Source: Pseudomonas sp. PA27(2017) (GTDB lineage Bacteria; Pseudomonadota; Gammaproteobacteria; Pseudomonadales; Pseudomonadaceae). Taken from it: a stretch of DNA of 64,000 nucleotides. Where the stretch lies: positions 1 through 64,000 of the forward strand of contig NZ_MSXW01000015.1 in assembly GCF_001945445.1 (NCBI RefSeq), read 5' to 3'. This document shows, piece after piece, positions 1-8,836 of this stretch. Under the pieces are notes generated by a model. The model did no database searches. It saw only the letters and a program-made list of their open reading frames with translations, and had not been told where the DNA came from. The translations under genes and the position numbers were made by a program. The number at the start of each line of letters is the position of its first letter. Position 1 is the stretch's first letter.

Positions 1-64
1 AAGTGCTGAGGTCGGAGAAGTTGAAGAGATCGCCGAGGTCGAGCAGTTGCTGCTGAATGGGCAT
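1..64 (-). CDS. possible partial gene cut by the window edge
   Basis: Read leftwards from an ATG at 64, the first 21 codons are open and almost all end in G or C, as in a real gene of this GC-rich genome (product begins MPIQQQLLDLGDLF). No Shine-Dalgarno sequence precedes the ATG, which lies directly beside a strong hairpin. The start is therefore doubtful, and the product cannot be recognised from this fragment. Confidence 0.25.
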   Translation of the reverse strand, partial: MPIQQQLLDLGDLFNFSDLST

Positions 65-66
65 AA

Positions 67-100
67 AAAATCCGATACCAGGAGGCTGGTATCGGATTTT
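67..100. terminator. bidirectional rho-independent terminator-like hairpin
   Basis: A perfect 15-bp inverted repeat (arms 67-81 and 86-100) with a four-base loop is flanked by A-runs on the left and T-runs on the right, so it could end transcription from either side. Confidence 0.65.
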
Positions 101-329
101 CTAGAAACCCCGGCTTGGACTCAAATGCTTAAGTGAACAGCATTACGGCACTCGCCGGGCTTTTTCATTCCTGTCCTGCCTCTGCGCAAATCCTCGACCG
201 TTTACTTTTGCCGCGAGATCACAGCGTCATTCGCTCATGCGTTCGAACATGCATCAGTGCGCCGTGCCGTGCCCGGGCAAGTCTGTATGCGGCCATGCGC
301 GGCTGATATGGCCCGATGAACTGCGAGGC

Positions 330-437
330 TCAGTTCTGGCTGAACTCCCCGAGGATCTGCAGCAGCGAATAGATGCCTGCGCCCAGAAGCGAGGCGAGTG
401 ACAGGGCGACGCTGAGTGCTATCCAGATCATGGTCAT
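330..437 (-). CDS. small single-pass membrane protein (35 aa), hypothetical
   Basis: This is a short leftward frame whose 35-residue product is almost entirely one hydrophobic helix (WIALSVALSLASLLGAGIY) followed by a short polar tail ending in EFSQN. An AGAAGAG element lies just upstream of the ATG. A second in-frame ATG two codons later is an alternative start. Size and composition fit a single transmembrane peptide. No family is recognised, and support is limited to composition and the ribosome-binding site. Confidence 0.4.
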   Translation of the reverse strand: MTMIWIALSVALSLASLLGAGIYSLLQILGEFSQN

Positions 438-741
438 GCTCTTCTATTGCTGGTTACGAATTGCCCACTGGCCACTGGCGCTGGTCGGGACATGATCGAA
501 ATAGAATGGGCACTTTGCGGGTTCGTTCAGGGAATTTGTGCGACCGATCGGTCATGTTTTGCGCAATTGATGGATAGCTGGCTATCTATCGCTCAAGAGG
601 CGTATTGGTGGCCGGCATTCGTTGGGCGGACTCGGATTCAAAAGTGAGAGCGGGGCAGAGGACGTTGCATGGACGTGCAGGTTTTCAGCGCGGCTCAAGC
701 GTGCCGAGGCCGCGCTGTGATTGCGGCGATGATCACCTCGA
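438..741. other. about 300 bp without a convincing gene
   Basis: A 66-codon rightward frame at 447-647 starts without a ribosome-binding site and its product is not protein-like, so I do not call it. No repeat or terminator is evident. Confidence 0.4.
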
Positions 742-948
742 TCAGTAACCCAGCGTACCTTTCAGATCGGCATACACCGCCGTCATGAGGATCTTGTTCT
801 GCATCTGGGCGGCGGTCAGGCGGCGTGTCGCCACCAGGTTACACTGCAGATCGAGGCAGTCGACCTGCAAGCCCTCAGCAGAAGTTTCCGTGACGATGTG
901 ATAACGGCCAGCGGTTACGGTTTTGAGCTGCTTGATGAGCATGTCCAT
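742..948 (-). CDS. conserved-looking hypothetical protein, 68 aa
   Basis: The start is supported by GAGGGG eight bases before the ATG. The product is small and soluble with a mixed alpha/beta look (TAGRYHIVTETSAEGLQVD, then a helical RRLTAAQMQNKILMTAVYADL) and contains two cysteines, but no motif I can name. It stands alone, facing away from gacA. Good codon bias and the ribosome-binding site argue that it is real. The function is unknown. Confidence 0.55.
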   Translation of the reverse strand: MDMLIKQLKTVTAGRYHIVTETSAEGLQVDCLDLQCNLVATRRLTAAQMQNKILMTAVYADLKGTLGY

Positions 949-1274
949 GGAAAACCCCTCGGTATGGTTCGCGTTCTGTAAATTCAGAGCAATGCCTCGG
1001 GAGTCGCGTTCCGAATAAATTATTCGCGGGTCGATTTCCCGTTGCGGCGCTGGTGATCAGGTGCGTGCGGCGTGGGGCCAGCGCATGTCGTAATGACCAA
1101 AGGGGAAGTGTGCCGAATACGCAAAGATGTACGTTTGTCAGATTCCGCTGCCTTCGGGTTACTTGACGCTTGTAAGTTGACGCTTATGGCTAACTCACCC
1201 GTCAGGTTTTTTGTTATGGTGTATTTCTCTCAGGTAGTCGCCGTGCGGCGCTCGCGCAGGTACGAGGTGTTCGT
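949..1274. promoter_or_regulatory. intergenic region upstream of gacA
   Basis: This divergent region lies between the small leftward gene and gacA. It is locally AT-rich near 1010-1030 and 1200-1230. It holds a tandem TTGACGCTT repeat (at about 1162 and 1176), either copy of which could supply a -35 element. The ribosome-binding site of gacA, GAGGTG, lies at 1264-1269. No operator is clearly recognisable. Confidence 0.35.
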
Positions 1275-1919
1275 TTGATTAAGGTATTGGTTGTCGATGA
1301 TCATGACCTCGTTCGTACGGGTATCTCGCGCATGTTGGCCGACATCGACGGCTTGCAGGTCACCGGTCAGGCCTGCTCGGGCGAAGAAGCGCTGAAGAAG
1401 GTTCGTGAGCTCAAGCCTGACGTTGTGTTGATGGACGTGAAGATGCCTGGCATTGGCGGGCTCGAGGCTACCCGCAAGTTGATGCGCAGCCATCCCGATC
1501 TCAAGGTCGTGGCGGTTACCGTGTGCGAGGAAGACCCGTTTCCGACTCGGTTGCTGCAGGCTGGCGCCGCAGGCTACCTGACCAAGGGCGCTGGCCTTGA
1601 AGAAATGGTGCAGGCCATTCGCATGGTGTTTGCCGGACAGCGTTTCATCAGCCCGCAGATCGCCCAGCAGTTGGCCCTGAAATCCTTCCAGCCGCAAAGC
1701 AGCAATTCGCCATTCGATCTGCTATCCGAGCGTGAGATCCAGATCGCTCTGATGATCGCCGGCTGCCAGAAAGTGCAGAGCATTTCCGACAAGCTGTGCC
1801 TGTCGCCCAAGACGGTCAATACTTACCGCTACCGGATCTTCGAGAAGCTTTCGATCACCAGCGACGTGGAGCTGGCGCTGCTCGCCGTCCGCCATGGCAT
1901 GGTCGATGCCACCAGCTGA
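1275..1919 (+). CDS. gacA: response regulator GacA (UvrY/FixJ family)
   Basis: GacA is the cytoplasmic response regulator of the GacS/GacA two-component system. In pseudomonads it activates the small RNAs that titrate RsmA/RsmE and so controls secondary metabolism and biofilm. The N-terminal receiver domain holds the acidic pocket (VVDDHD) and the phospho-acceptor Asp54 in LMDVKMPG. The C-terminal LuxR-type helix-turn-helix ([10 protein letters not shown] to [17 protein letters not shown]) covers about residues 145-205. The 214-aa length is the usual one. The start is TTG, preceded by GAGGTG, as is usual for Pseudomonas gacA. uvrC follows with one base between the stop codon and its likely start. 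Confidence 0.97.
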   Translation: MIKVLVVDDHDLVRTGISRMLADIDGLQVTGQACSGEEALKKVRELKPDVVLMDVKMPGIGGLEATRKLMRSHPDLKVVAVTVCEEDPFPTRLLQAGAAGYLTKGAGLEEMVQAIRMVFAGQRFISPQIAQQLALKSFQPQSSNSPFDLLSEREIQIALMIAGCQKVQSISDKLCLSPKTVNTYRYRIFEKLSITSDVELALLAVRHGMVDATS

Positions 1920-1920
1920 A

Positions 1921-3744
1921 GTGACGCCCGTGTTCGATTCCAGTGCTTTTCTCGCTACCTGCAGTGGGCGTCCGGGCGTCTACCGCATGTTCGACGCGAG
2001 CGGCAATCTGCTGTACGTCGGCAAGGCGAAGAACCTCAAGAAGCGACTCGCCAGCTACTTTCGCAAAACCGGGTTGGCGACCAAGACCATGGCGCTGGTG
2101 GGCAAGATCGCCCAGGTGGAAACCACCATCACCGGCAACGAGACCGAAGCGCTATTGCTCGAGCAGACGCTGATCAAGGAATGGCGGCCGCCGTACAACA
2201 TCCTGCTGCGTGACGATAAATCCTACCCCTACGTGTTTCTGTCTGACGGCGATTACCCGCGTCTGGACATTCACCGTGGCGCGAAGAACCGCAAAGGTCG
2301 CTATTTCGGCCCCTATCCCAGTGCCGGCGCGATCCGCGAAAGCCTGGCGTTGTTGCAGAAGACCTTTCTGGTTCGCCAATGTGAGGACAGCTACTACCGC
2401 AATCGTACACGCCCGTGCCTGCAGTATCAGATCAAGCGCTGCAAGGCGCCGTGCGTAGGCCTGGTCGAACCGGCCGAATATGCCGAGGACGTGCGTCACT
2501 CGGTGATGTTTCTGGAAGGGCGCAGCAATGCCCTGAATGCCGAGCTTTCCACCAGCATGCAGCAGGCGTCCGCCGCGCTGGATTTCGAGAAGGCCGCCGA
2601 ACTGCGTGATCAGATGGCCCTGCTGCGCCGCGTTCAGGATCAACAGAGCATGGAGGGCGGTAGCGGCGACGTCGATATCATCGCGGCGATGGTCAATCCC
2701 GGCGGTGCCTGCGTGCACCTGATCAGCGTGCGTGGCGGGCGTGTGCTGGGCAGCAAGAATTTCTTTCCTCAGGTGGCAATCGAGGAAGAAGCACAGGATG
2801 TGCTCGTCGCCTTTCTCGGCCAGTACTACCTGGGTAGCCATGAGCGGGACTTGCCCAGCGAGTTGATCGTCAATGCGCCTCACGAAGACTATCCCGTGCT
2901 GATCGCGGCGATTCAGGAATTGCGCGGTCGTGAGCTGGCCATCAGCTATCGGGTTCGTGGCACCCGTGCGCGCTGGCAGGCGCTGGCGGTCACCAATGCC
3001 GAGCAGGCGCTGGGCGCACGGCTGGCCAATCGCGAGCATATGGCCGGTCGCTTCGACTCGCTGGCCGAGGCGCTGGAGATGGATGAGGTGCCCCAGCGCC
3101 TGGAATGCTTCGATATCAGTCACTCCAGTGGCGAGGCGACGGTGGCGTCCTGCGTGGTATTCGGTCCGGAAGGCCCGATCAAGTCGGACTACCGACGCTA
3201 CAACATCGAAGGCGTGACGGGCGGTGACGACTATGCAGCCATGCACCAGGCGCTTACTCGGCGTTTCAGCAAGGCCAAGCAGAACGAAGGCAAGCTGCCG
3301 GACATTCTTCTTGTCGACGGCGGCAAAGGCCAGCTGGCGATGGCCCGCGAGGTGTTGACCGAGCTCGAGGTCCCGCCGTTGATCCTGCTCGGCGTGGCCA
3401 AGGGCACCACCCGCAAGCCCGGCCTGGAAACCCTGTACCTGAACGATGCCGCCCATGAATTCACCCTGCCGGGCAATTCGCCAGCCTTGCACCTGATTCA
3501 GCAGATTCGCGACGAATCGCACCGTTTCGCCATTACCGGCCACCGGGCGCGCCGCGGCAAGGCGCGTCGCACCTCCAGTTTGGAGGAAGTGGCTGGCGTC
3601 GGGCCGAAACGGCGTCGTGAACTGCTCAACCATTTTGGCGGTCTGCAAGAGTTGTCCCGTGCCAGCACGGAAGAAATCGCCAAAGCACCCGGCATCAGTA
3701 AAAAGCTCGCCGGTTTGATTTATGCGGCACTGCACAGCGAGTAG
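1921..3744 (+). CDS. uvrC: excinuclease ABC subunit C
   Basis: UvrC makes the dual incisions in nucleotide excision repair after UvrA/UvrB damage recognition. Visible parts are the N-terminal GIY-YIG nuclease ([21 protein letters not shown]), the UVR/UvrB-binding motif ([12 protein letters not shown]), the RNase H-like C-terminal nuclease ([23 protein letters not shown]) and a terminal helix-hairpin-helix pair ([21 protein letters not shown]). I chose GTG 1921, which gives 607 aa beginning [11 protein letters not shown] and matches the family length. In-frame ATGs at 1894 and 1906 would overlap gacA. No start has a clear Shine-Dalgarno, so translation may be coupled to gacA. Confidence 0.97.
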   Translation: MTPVFDSSAFLATCSGRPGVYRMFDASGNLLYVGKAKNLKKRLASYFRKTGLATKTMALVGKIAQVETTITGNETEALLLEQTLIKEWRPPYNILLRDDKSYPYVFLSDGDYPRLDIHRGAKNRKGRYFGPYPSAGAIRESLALLQKTFLVRQCEDSYYRNRTRPCLQYQIKRCKAPCVGLVEPAEYAEDVRHSVMFLEGRSNALNAELSTSMQQASAALDFEKAAELRDQMALLRRVQDQQSMEGGSGDVDIIAAMVNPGGACVHLISVRGGRVLGSKNFFPQVAIEEEAQDVLVAFLGQYYLGSHERDLPSELIVNAPHEDYPVLIAAIQELRGRELAISYRVRGTRARWQALAVTNAEQALGARLANREHMAGRFDSLAEALEMDEVPQRLECFDISHSSGEATVASCVVFGPEGPIKSDYRRYNIEGVTGGDDYAAMHQALTRRFSKAKQNEGKLPDILLVDGGKGQLAMAREVLTELEVPPLILLGVAKGTTRKPGLETLYLNDAAHEFTLPGNSPALHLIQQIRDESHRFAITGHRARRGKARRTSSLEEVAGVGPKRRRELLNHFGGLQELSRASTEEIAKAPGISKKLAGLIYAALHSE

Positions 3745-3777
3745 AATGCCGCCTCACCTAACCGTCCAGTCGAGCCG

Positions 3778-4338
3778 ATGAATATCCCCAACCTCCTAAC
3801 GGTGCTCCGCGTTCTGCTGATCCCGATCTTCATCCTGTTGTTCTACATGCCATTTTCATGGAGCTATTGGGCTGCCAGCGCCGTGTTCGCCTTCGCTGCG
3901 CTAACCGATTGGCTGGATGGTTATCTGGCGCGCCGCTGGGAACAGAGCACGCCGTTCGGTGCGTTTCTGGATCCCGTTGCCGACAAGCTGATGGTGGCCA
4001 CCGCGCTGGTGCTGCTGGTGGCTGAGCATGCCAATCTGTGGCTGACGCTGCCGGCAACCATCATCATTGGCCGCGAGATCGTCGTATCGGCACTGCGTGA
4101 ATGGATGGCGGAGCTGGGCGCCAGGGCGCATGTAGCAGTCTCCAATCTGGGCAAATGGAAGACCGCTGCGCAGATGGTGGCGTTGGTGATCCTGCTCGGC
4201 AACCCGCCATTATTCGGTTTCTGGGTGTTGATGGGCTATGTGCTGTTGATCGTGGCCGCGGCACTCACGCTGTGGTCGATGGCGCAGTATCTGCTCGCGG
4301 CCTGGCCGCATCTGAGCGTCACCGCAGAAAAGAAATAA
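3778..4338 (+). CDS. pgsA: CDP-diacylglycerol--glycerol-3-phosphate 3-phosphatidyltransferase
   Basis: PgsA is an inner-membrane enzyme that makes phosphatidylglycerol-phosphate, the committed step to phosphatidylglycerol and cardiolipin. The CDP-alcohol phosphotransferase signature (D-x2-D-G-x2-A-R-x8-G-x3-D-x3-D) is present as [14 protein letters not shown] followed by [10 protein letters not shown]. Several hydrophobic segments fill the rest of the 186 residues, the normal family length. It lies 33 bases after uvrC, in the same order as in other pseudomonads, and is followed by the tRNA pair. Confidence 0.96.
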   Translation: MNIPNLLTVLRVLLIPIFILLFYMPFSWSYWAASAVFAFAALTDWLDGYLARRWEQSTPFGAFLDPVADKLMVATALVLLVAEHANLWLTLPATIIIGREIVVSALREWMAELGARAHVAVSNLGKWKTAAQMVALVILLGNPPLFGFWVLMGYVLLIVAAALTLWSMAQYLLAAWPHLSVTAEKK

Positions 4339-4404
4339 CTTTTTTGAATCAAGGGCTTGACTGGGCGTCGTGAAGATATAGAATGGCGCCCGTCGACAAG
4401 ACAA

Positions 4405-4480
<76 letters not shown>

Positions 4481-4485
4481 GTTTC

Positions 4486-4510
4486 AACGGGCCGTCAGGT
4501 ACGGCCCGTT
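4486..4510 (+). other. hairpin between the two tRNAs
   Basis: AACGGGCCGT and ACGGCCCGTT form a 10-bp stem with a five-base loop in the spacer between tRNA-Gly and tRNA-Cys. There is no T-run, so it looks like a processing or spacer hairpin rather than a terminator. Confidence 0.5.
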
Positions 4511-4518
4511 CAGTTTAA

Positions 4519-4592
4519 GGCTGAGTAGCAGAGTGGTTATGCACCGGATTGCAAATCCGTGAACGCCGGTTCGATTCCGACCTCAGCCTCCA
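4519..4592 (+). tRNA. tRNA-Cys (anticodon GCA)
   Basis: A 74-nt cloverleaf with encoded CCA. The acceptor stem GGCTGAG pairs with CTCAGCC, the anticodon loop (CGGATTGCAAATCCG) shows GCA, and the T-loop is GTTCGATTC. It is co-transcribed with tRNA-Gly. Confidence 0.97.
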
Positions 4593-4597
4593 AACGC

Positions 4598-4631
4598 AAA
4601 GCCCCGTAGCTAATGGCTACGGGGCTTTTTT
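4598..4631 (+). terminator. rho-independent terminator after tRNA-Cys
   Basis: A 10-bp GC-rich stem (GCCCCGTAGC with GCTACGGGGC) with a five-base loop is followed by TTTTTTA. Confidence 0.9.
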
Positions 4632-4866
4632 ATTGCGTCTGAGAAAGTATGCGTCAGCTACTCATCCGTTCAGGTGCGCCAGTGTACTCAAAAGCTTGGC
4701 CCGGCTTTCGCTCAAGCGTCGTTAGATGCCATGAATGATTTTGACTGCGAGAGACGCTGGCGATCCGGATGCGGTTCAGATCAGGAAGCGCTTCAGAATG
4801 CCCAGATCTCAACGCTGTGAGGGCAGGAATCCCAACGCGCTTTATGCCCAAACAGTCAGGCTTGAT

Positions 4867-5301
4867 TCAAACCGCTCTCGAGCGAGGGTAGCTGGTGAGA
4901 AAACGAGAGAGCTCGTCCCGGCCTGGTGCGCGGTGCGGGGCGCCGGGGCCGTCATTGGGGATATAGAACTTGTCGGAGCGGGGGTGCTTTTCCTCGGCCA
5001 GGGACACGGTCTGCAGTGATACCCAGGGCAACACGATTGCGCCATCCTCGAAACCGTAACAGCCGGAAAGCGAGGCCAGGTGAATGGTCTTTTTCTTACC
5101 GCCTGGCAGGGTCAGGGTGGCCTGGCGCTCATTGAACAGGCGACGGGCGAACCCCGGGCCCAGAAGCTTTTCGATGTGCTCGTTCAGGCTGCTGAGGATT
5201 CCAGGAACCAGCATGACCTCGTCATGCTTGTTCATCGCCAGATCGAGAACGCGCGAGAACTCTTGCAGGCAAGCGCCGTACTTCAGGGTGTGGTGCATCA
5301 T
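4867..5301 (-). CDS. hypothetical protein, 144 aa
   Basis: The leftward frame is open further upstream, but protein-like sequence begins near the double ATG at 5301/5298 (MMHHTLKYGACLQEFSRVL), which I take as the start. No clear ribosome-binding site helps. The product is soluble and mixed helix/strand, with LPGGKKKTIHLASLSGC and GFEDGAIVLPWVSLQTVSL. The arginine-rich C-terminus is low in complexity. I recognise no family. It stands alone between the tRNA terminator and the Arc-like gene and converges on neither. Confidence 0.5.
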   Translation of the reverse strand: MMHHTLKYGACLQEFSRVLDLAMNKHDEVMLVPGILSSLNEHIEKLLGPGFARRLFNERQATLTLPGGKKKTIHLASLSGCYGFEDGAIVLPWVSLQTVSLAEEKHPRSDKFYIPNDGPGAPHRAPGRDELSRFLTSYPRSRAV

Positions 5302-5484
5302 GGAGGGTGTGTCCTTACTCAGTGTGGCTCCTGTGTAATAGCGTAGCCCCCCAGCACAAATCTTGAAAGCTGCAGCCGTTGTGCAGGACAACAATCCGAC
5401 GATCAGGCTTCCGTGCCTCAAGTCATCGCCCGTGGTTTTCACGGTTTCGAGCGCGGTTCTCGGCACGAGCTCAGCCGAAAATAA

Positions 5485-5512
5485 AAAGCCCCGAATACTC
5501 GGGGCTTTGTTT
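5485..5512 (-). terminator. terminator of the Arc-like gene
   Basis: AAGCCCCGA and TCGGGGCTT form a stem around a short loop. Read leftwards it is followed by a T-rich tract (TTTTTATTTT). It sits 22 bases past the stop codon of the Arc-like repressor. Confidence 0.8.
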
Positions 5513-5533
5513 GACCTGACGCAGCTTGCGCAG

Positions 5534-5824
5534 TCAGCGTGTGCCTGTCTTGAGGCCGTCGAGGTAATCGATATTGGCTTCCTGAGCTTTTTTGCCTGGT
5601 TTCGCCGCGGTTTGCAGCTCGCTCTTCAGCTTGGCTTCCAGGGCATCGATCAGCAGGGTCTGCCTGGCCTGGCCCTCAAGGTGAGCCTCGATGGCACGGA
5701 TGATTTCGGTGTTCATGCTCGTGTAGTTGTCATTGGCCAGATCTTCGATGCGCTTACGCATTCCATCAGGCAAACGGACGACGAACTTGTCCGCGGTGCG
5801 GGCATTGAAAATGGGTTTGCTCAC
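5534..5824 (-). CDS. Arc/AmrZ-like ribbon-helix-helix DNA-binding protein
   Basis: This is a small transcription regulator of the Arc/MetJ superfamily. Residues about 8-52 (ARTADKFVVRLPDGMRKRI, then NTEIIRAIEAHL) form the N-terminal DNA-contacting strand and two helices. The segment TADKFVVRLP-GMR closely resembles that of the Pseudomonas alginate/motility regulator AmrZ, but the C-terminus differs, so a paralog is more likely than AmrZ itself. The long frame begins at ATG 5839, but GTG 5824 is better because GGAGG lies just upstream of it. It has its own terminator and appears monocistronic. Confidence 0.8.
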   Translation of the reverse strand: MSKPIFNARTADKFVVRLPDGMRKRIEDLANDNYTSMNTEIIRAIEAHLEGQARQTLLIDALEAKLKSELQTAAKPGKKAQEANIDYLDGLKTGTR

Positions 5825-6077
5825 GATTGGTTCCTCCATATCGAGTAATACTAGCTATTTGATGGTATCTGAAGCGATAGTTCAGTCGACCGGACGATTG
5901 GTCGTAAATAAGTCGCCGAGCCATCACTTACCGACCGAAAACCCGGCCCACGCAAGAAATGATTATTATACGCCGGGTAATGTGGCATAGTGATATCGCC
6001 TGTCAACTCAGTTCCGGCATGGAAAGCCGGTAGCGTGATGCATGCATCACTATCTGAACGAACGAGAAGGACCTCGC

Positions 6078-6281
6078 ATGACTGTTCACATCCCGTTATT
6101 GAAGATCGCCTCTGACATCGGCCTCAGCGAGAGCATGCTCTCGAGCTGGGTCACCCATTCGCGACCTTACGCGGACGGCAGCGGCTACCGTGTGTTTTTC
6201 AAGGTCGAGACGCCAGGCGATGTCCGTCAACTGCTGCCGCGAATCACGCCCACCAATATGTTGATCGTCCTGGCGCGCTGA
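6078..6281 (+). CDS. hypothetical protein, 67 aa
   Basis: The start at 6078 is fixed by GAAGGA seven bases upstream. The frame is open from 6042, but that part is leader. The product MTVHIPLLKIASDIGLSES looks like the start of a small helical protein, followed by GYRVFFKVETPGDVRQLL and a hydrophobic end. No family is recognised. It is a lone gene in a run of small proteins of unknown role. Confidence 0.5.
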   Translation: MTVHIPLLKIASDIGLSESMLSSWVTHSRPYADGSGYRVFFKVETPGDVRQLLPRITPTNMLIVLAR

Positions 6282-6539
6282 TCGACAAGGCGTAAGGGCG
6301 AGATCGTGTCGTTGGGCGGGAAAGTCCCCTCTAAGCATGTTCTTGAGAAGGCCGTCCACACAGTCTTGTTCGATGCCGTTCGCCATTCTTATCGTGCCCA
6401 CAGCGGAGTGGGGCGGCTGACGAGCGGCCCCGAAGAGAGCCGAAATGGCCAGCCGATGGACGGGACAAAATGCCTCATGCCAGATCTTGCACGACAGCTA
6501 GACTCCACTCGTCATCAACGTGAGGAAGGAGTTTCCAGG

Positions 6540-6788
6540 ATGATGTCCGTTCTCGAGCAGCGTCATATAGTCGAATGTGCCTTCTTGCCGTTGGCGTGCA
6601 GTTGCTCCATTGGCAGTGAGTCGGTGACGATTCAGATCAGGGACCCGGTCACCGCGCAGGTCTACCTCAATGTCACGGGTATCTCCCGCGCTGAACTGTC
6701 TACCTCGCGGCAGATTTCGCAGTTGGTGATGCAACTTCGCCAGGATCTGCTCACCCTGAATTCCGGCACCGCCAAGCGCCAGGCCTGA
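6540..6788 (+). CDS. DUF1652 family protein, 82 aa
   Basis: DUF1652 is a small family found mainly in Pseudomonas, of unknown function. The product shows its hallmarks: an N-terminal helix (LEQRHIVECAFLPLACSCS), a strand region ending in YLNVTGISRAEL, and a C-terminal helix QLVMQLRQDLL. The frame is open from 6306, but the double ATG at 6540/6543 with AGGAAGGAG upstream is the right start and gives the normal family length. The upstream 230 bases are then leader. Confidence 0.85.
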   Translation: MMSVLEQRHIVECAFLPLACSCSIGSESVTIQIRDPVTAQVYLNVTGISRAELSTSRQISQLVMQLRQDLLTLNSGTAKRQA

Positions 6789-6867
6789 ATGGGTGTGAAA
6801 GACAGAGGGAACTGCCAGCCCGGGCGGGCGGCCTCAGTTAGCAACACTGACTGAGGAGGGCGACGAT

Positions 6868-7119
6868 ATGGACGGTGGCAAATTCGATGGCTTCGACCTC
6901 GAGCGTTTCAACGCCTTGCTGGCGCAGGAGCTGGGCCTGACCGAAGATGAGCTGCAAACGTGGATGCAGGATGAGCGCGAACGCGTGGACGAAAACGGCC
7001 AGCTGATCGGTCATGCGGTTACTTTCAAGCCGGATATGCCCTTCGATCTGCGTGCGCGGGTGCGGGGTATGGCGGGCGACCATGTGGCTCATACCGGCAT
7101 CATCCCGCTCGATGCCTGA
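6868..7119 (+). CDS. hypothetical protein, 83 aa
   Basis: A strong AGGAGGG lies upstream of ATG 6868. The product is acidic and helical at its N-terminus (FDLERFNALLAQELGLTED) and contains ERERVDENGQLIGHAV. No domain is recognised. The 3' arm of a 7-bp stem (6832-6838 with 6850-6856) overlaps the ribosome-binding site, so translation could be structure-sensitive. That is inference from the sequence only. Confidence 0.65.
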   Translation: MDGGKFDGFDLERFNALLAQELGLTEDELQTWMQDERERVDENGQLIGHAVTFKPDMPFDLRARVRGMAGDHVAHTGIIPLDA

Positions 7120-7211
7120 GGTCTTGCAGGTCGCAAGCGGCAAAAAGCCTGAACTCTGCCGCTTGGCCAGGCCTCCAAAAAACGTCAACCACTGTTATGG
7201 AGCACTCGCCA

Positions 7212-7547
7212 ATGGCACGTAAAACTTCGCTTGAGAGCGGCCTGGATCAGTTTCAACAGGAAAGCGCCAAGGAACTGAAGAAACTTCTCGATCAAGCCAG
7301 CAAGGCGCTGGGCGATGCTGAGTCGTTCTCCGGCGACAAGGCTCACGAAGCTCGTGAGAAAGTGATCGCGTTGCTGAATGAGGCCAAAGGCACCATCACC
7401 GACAAAGGTCGTGAGGCTGTCGAGCTTGGCCGTGAGACGATCGGCAACGCGCAGGATCGTATCGAAAGCAACCCGTGGACCTCGGTAGCCGTGGCCTCTG
7501 GTTTCGGCTTGCTGATTGGCCTGCTGGTCGGCCGTAGCAGCAAATAA
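7212..7547 (+). CDS. DUF883 (ElaB/YgaM/YqjD-like) membrane-anchored protein
   Basis: Members of this family are C-terminally anchored inner-membrane proteins; E. coli YqjD and ElaB bind ribosomes in stationary phase. The 111-aa product has a long amphipathic helical stretch (about residues 5-85, with repeated KELKKLLDQASKAL- and AREKVIALLNEAK-type segments). It ends with one transmembrane helix, SVAVASGFGLLIGLLVG, and RSSK. ATG 7212 is preceded by GGAG. ATG 7197, in the same frame, would place that GGAG inside the gene. Confidence 0.85.
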   Translation: MARKTSLESGLDQFQQESAKELKKLLDQASKALGDAESFSGDKAHEAREKVIALLNEAKGTITDKGREAVELGRETIGNAQDRIESNPWTSVAVASGFGLLIGLLVGRSSK

Positions 7548-7626
7548 CTGCCGAAGCGCAGCTGCCTGAGCCCCGCAGAGCCTGCCAACGCTGTTGAGCT
7601 GCCAAGCCGGCCGCTCAGCGCATTAA

Positions 7627-7657
7627 CCCCGTAGATCACTGATTTACGGGGTTTTTT
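7627..7657 (+). terminator. rho-independent terminator
   Basis: CCCCGTA and TACGGGG form a stem around a ten-base loop, followed by TTTTTT, about 80 bases after the DUF883 gene. Confidence 0.75.
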
Positions 7658-7723
7658 AATGCATGCTTTAAACTTGCGGCGCTGCCTGGGGGTGTATATA
7701 GTCCTGCCCTCGCATATTTCGCC

Positions 7724-7810
7724 GCCCCGATGGTGAAATTGGTAAACACAGCAGACTTAAAATCTGCCGGCCGCAAGGCCTTGCCGGTTCGATTCCGGCT
7801 CGGGGCACCA
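7724..7810 (+). tRNA. tRNA-Leu (anticodon TAA)
   Basis: An 87-nt class II tRNA with a long variable arm (GCCGGCCGCAAGGCCTTGCC region) and encoded CCA. The acceptor stem GCCCCGA pairs with TCGGGGC, and the anticodon loop is CTTAAAA. Its 3' end is the integration site of the adjacent island. Confidence 0.97.
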
Positions 7811-7813
7811 TTT
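7787..7813 (+). repeat. left attachment site (attL) of the siderophore island
   Basis: The last 24 bases of tRNA-Leu plus three downstream bases recur at 41574-41599 in the same orientation with two substitutions and one deleted base. The shared blocks are GTTCGA, CCGGCTCGG and GCACCATTT. The truncated integrase next to it points away from the tRNA, the usual arrangement for tRNA-targeted islands. Confidence 0.75.
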
Positions 7814-7855
7814 AGCTTTCCATGATTGTCTTCTGACTTCCATGAAGCCCAATAG

Positions 7856-7881
7856 AACCGGCCATTTGAGCCGGTTTTTTT
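7856..7881 (+). terminator. terminator downstream of tRNA-Leu
   Basis: ACCGGC and GCCGGT form a stem around CATTTGA, followed by TTTTTT. It lies 45 bases beyond the tRNA, inside the island. Confidence 0.85.
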
Positions 7882-7923
7882 GTCTTTGGGGTTCCGCTGA
7901 TGGTTATGTACATCTGGCCAATA

Positions 7924-7944
7924 TAGGGGTATTTTTTGGGGTCT
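7924..7944 (+). repeat. possible integrase arm site, left copy
   Basis: TAGGGGTAT-(4)-GGGGT recurs at 41501-41521, inside the other end of the island, in the same orientation (17 of 21 bases). Position and pairing fit arm-type binding sites of the island integrase. This is inference. Confidence 0.45.
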
Positions 7945-7971
7945 GTTGGTTCGATATTGGAGCGTACCCCA

Positions 7972-8188
7972 ATGGCGCGTACCGTTACCCCATTGACAGT
8001 CCCCAAGTGTGAAGCCGCAAGACCCCGTGAGAAAGATTACAAATTGTTCGACGGGCAGGGTTTGTTTCTGCTCGTGAAGACCTCCGGTGTTAAAACTTGG
8101 CGCCTCAAATATCGACGACCCGACGGACGCGAAGGTCTTGCTACCTTTGGCAATTTCCCCGCTGTTGGTCTGCGAGCGGCCCGAGATC
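7972..8188 (+). pseudogene. 5' fragment of a P4-type tyrosine integrase
   Basis: The first ~72 residues match the arm-binding (DUF4102) domain of tRNA-targeting phage/island integrases: an early VPKCEAARPREKDYKLFDGQG, simplified here to its key parts K-DYKL-DG-GL-L-V, then GVKTWRLKYRRPDGRE and FGNFPAVGLRAARD. The catalytic domain (R-H-R-Y) is absent because the frame runs into the IS3 remnant at about 8190. The gene starts at ATG 7972. It is the footprint of the element that brought in the siderophore island, which can no longer excise by itself. Confidence 0.85.
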
Positions 8189-8191
8189 ATG

Positions 8192-8836
8192 GCTGGGCAC
8201 GATGTAATGTCGCCGCAGCAAGGCCTGGTAATCGTACGCGCAGTATTGGCTACCACGATCCGAGTGCAGCAGTGCCTCGGTTTGCGGCTGTCGGCGAGCC
8301 ACGGCCATCTCCAGCGCGGCGTGTACTAGGGCCTGCTGTATTCGATGGTGCGTCGTCCAACCGACGACAGCGCGTGAATAAAGATCGAGCACGACGGCCA
8401 GATACAGCCGGCCTTGGGCCATCCGCACGTAGGTCATGTCCGAGACCCAGTGCAGATTAGCGCGATCCGAGGCGAACTGGCGATCCAAGTGATTCGTGGC
8501 AATCGGCAGGGCATGACGACTGCTGGAAACCAGCCGCTAGCGTTTGCGCGAGCGAACGCGCAGACCGGCTTCGCGCATCAGTCGAGCCACTCGGTGTCGA
8601 CCACACACATACCCCATGGCCGCCAACTCGGCCTTGATTCGGCGATGGCCATAGATTCCATTCACCTCATGGTGGATGGCGCGGATCTCCTTGCTCAGAC
8701 GCCGATTCGCCATCTCTCTCGCTGAAGGTGGCCGCTGCTGCCAGGCATAGAAGCCGCTGCGTGATACCCGCAGCAGCCGGCACATCGGCGCTACGGGATA
8801 GCGACCGGTCAGCGCCTTGATGGCGCGGAACTTCAC
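8192..8836 (-). pseudogene. IS3 orfB (DDE transposase), interrupted and 3'-truncated
   Basis: Starting at GTG 8836 the frame reads VKFRAIKALTGRYPV, the HTH_21 region (GIYGHRRIKAEL), then an in-frame TAG at 8539-8537. It resumes in the same frame with the rve core: WVSDMTYV holds the first Asp, LHSDRGSQY the second. The C-terminus with the catalytic Glu is missing because the gene breaks after about PS at 8192. It cannot make an active transposase. Confidence 0.9.

Noticed and set aside
447..647. 66-codon rightward frame between two small leftward genes
   Set aside because: No ribosome-binding site and a composition unlike the proteins of this genome.
1072..1278. 68-codon frame upstream of gacA
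   Set aside because: It overlaps the gacA start and promoter region and has no recognisable features.
2152..3735. 527-codon open frame on the minus strand opposite uvrC
   Set aside because: It is the antisense shadow of a well-conserved uvrC in GC-rich DNA; it has no ribosome-binding site and the product matches no family.
7636..8256. 206-codon minus-strand frame over tRNA-Leu and the integrase fragment
   Set aside because: It is antisense to the tRNA and integrase; its product contains stretches coded by those antisense sequences only.
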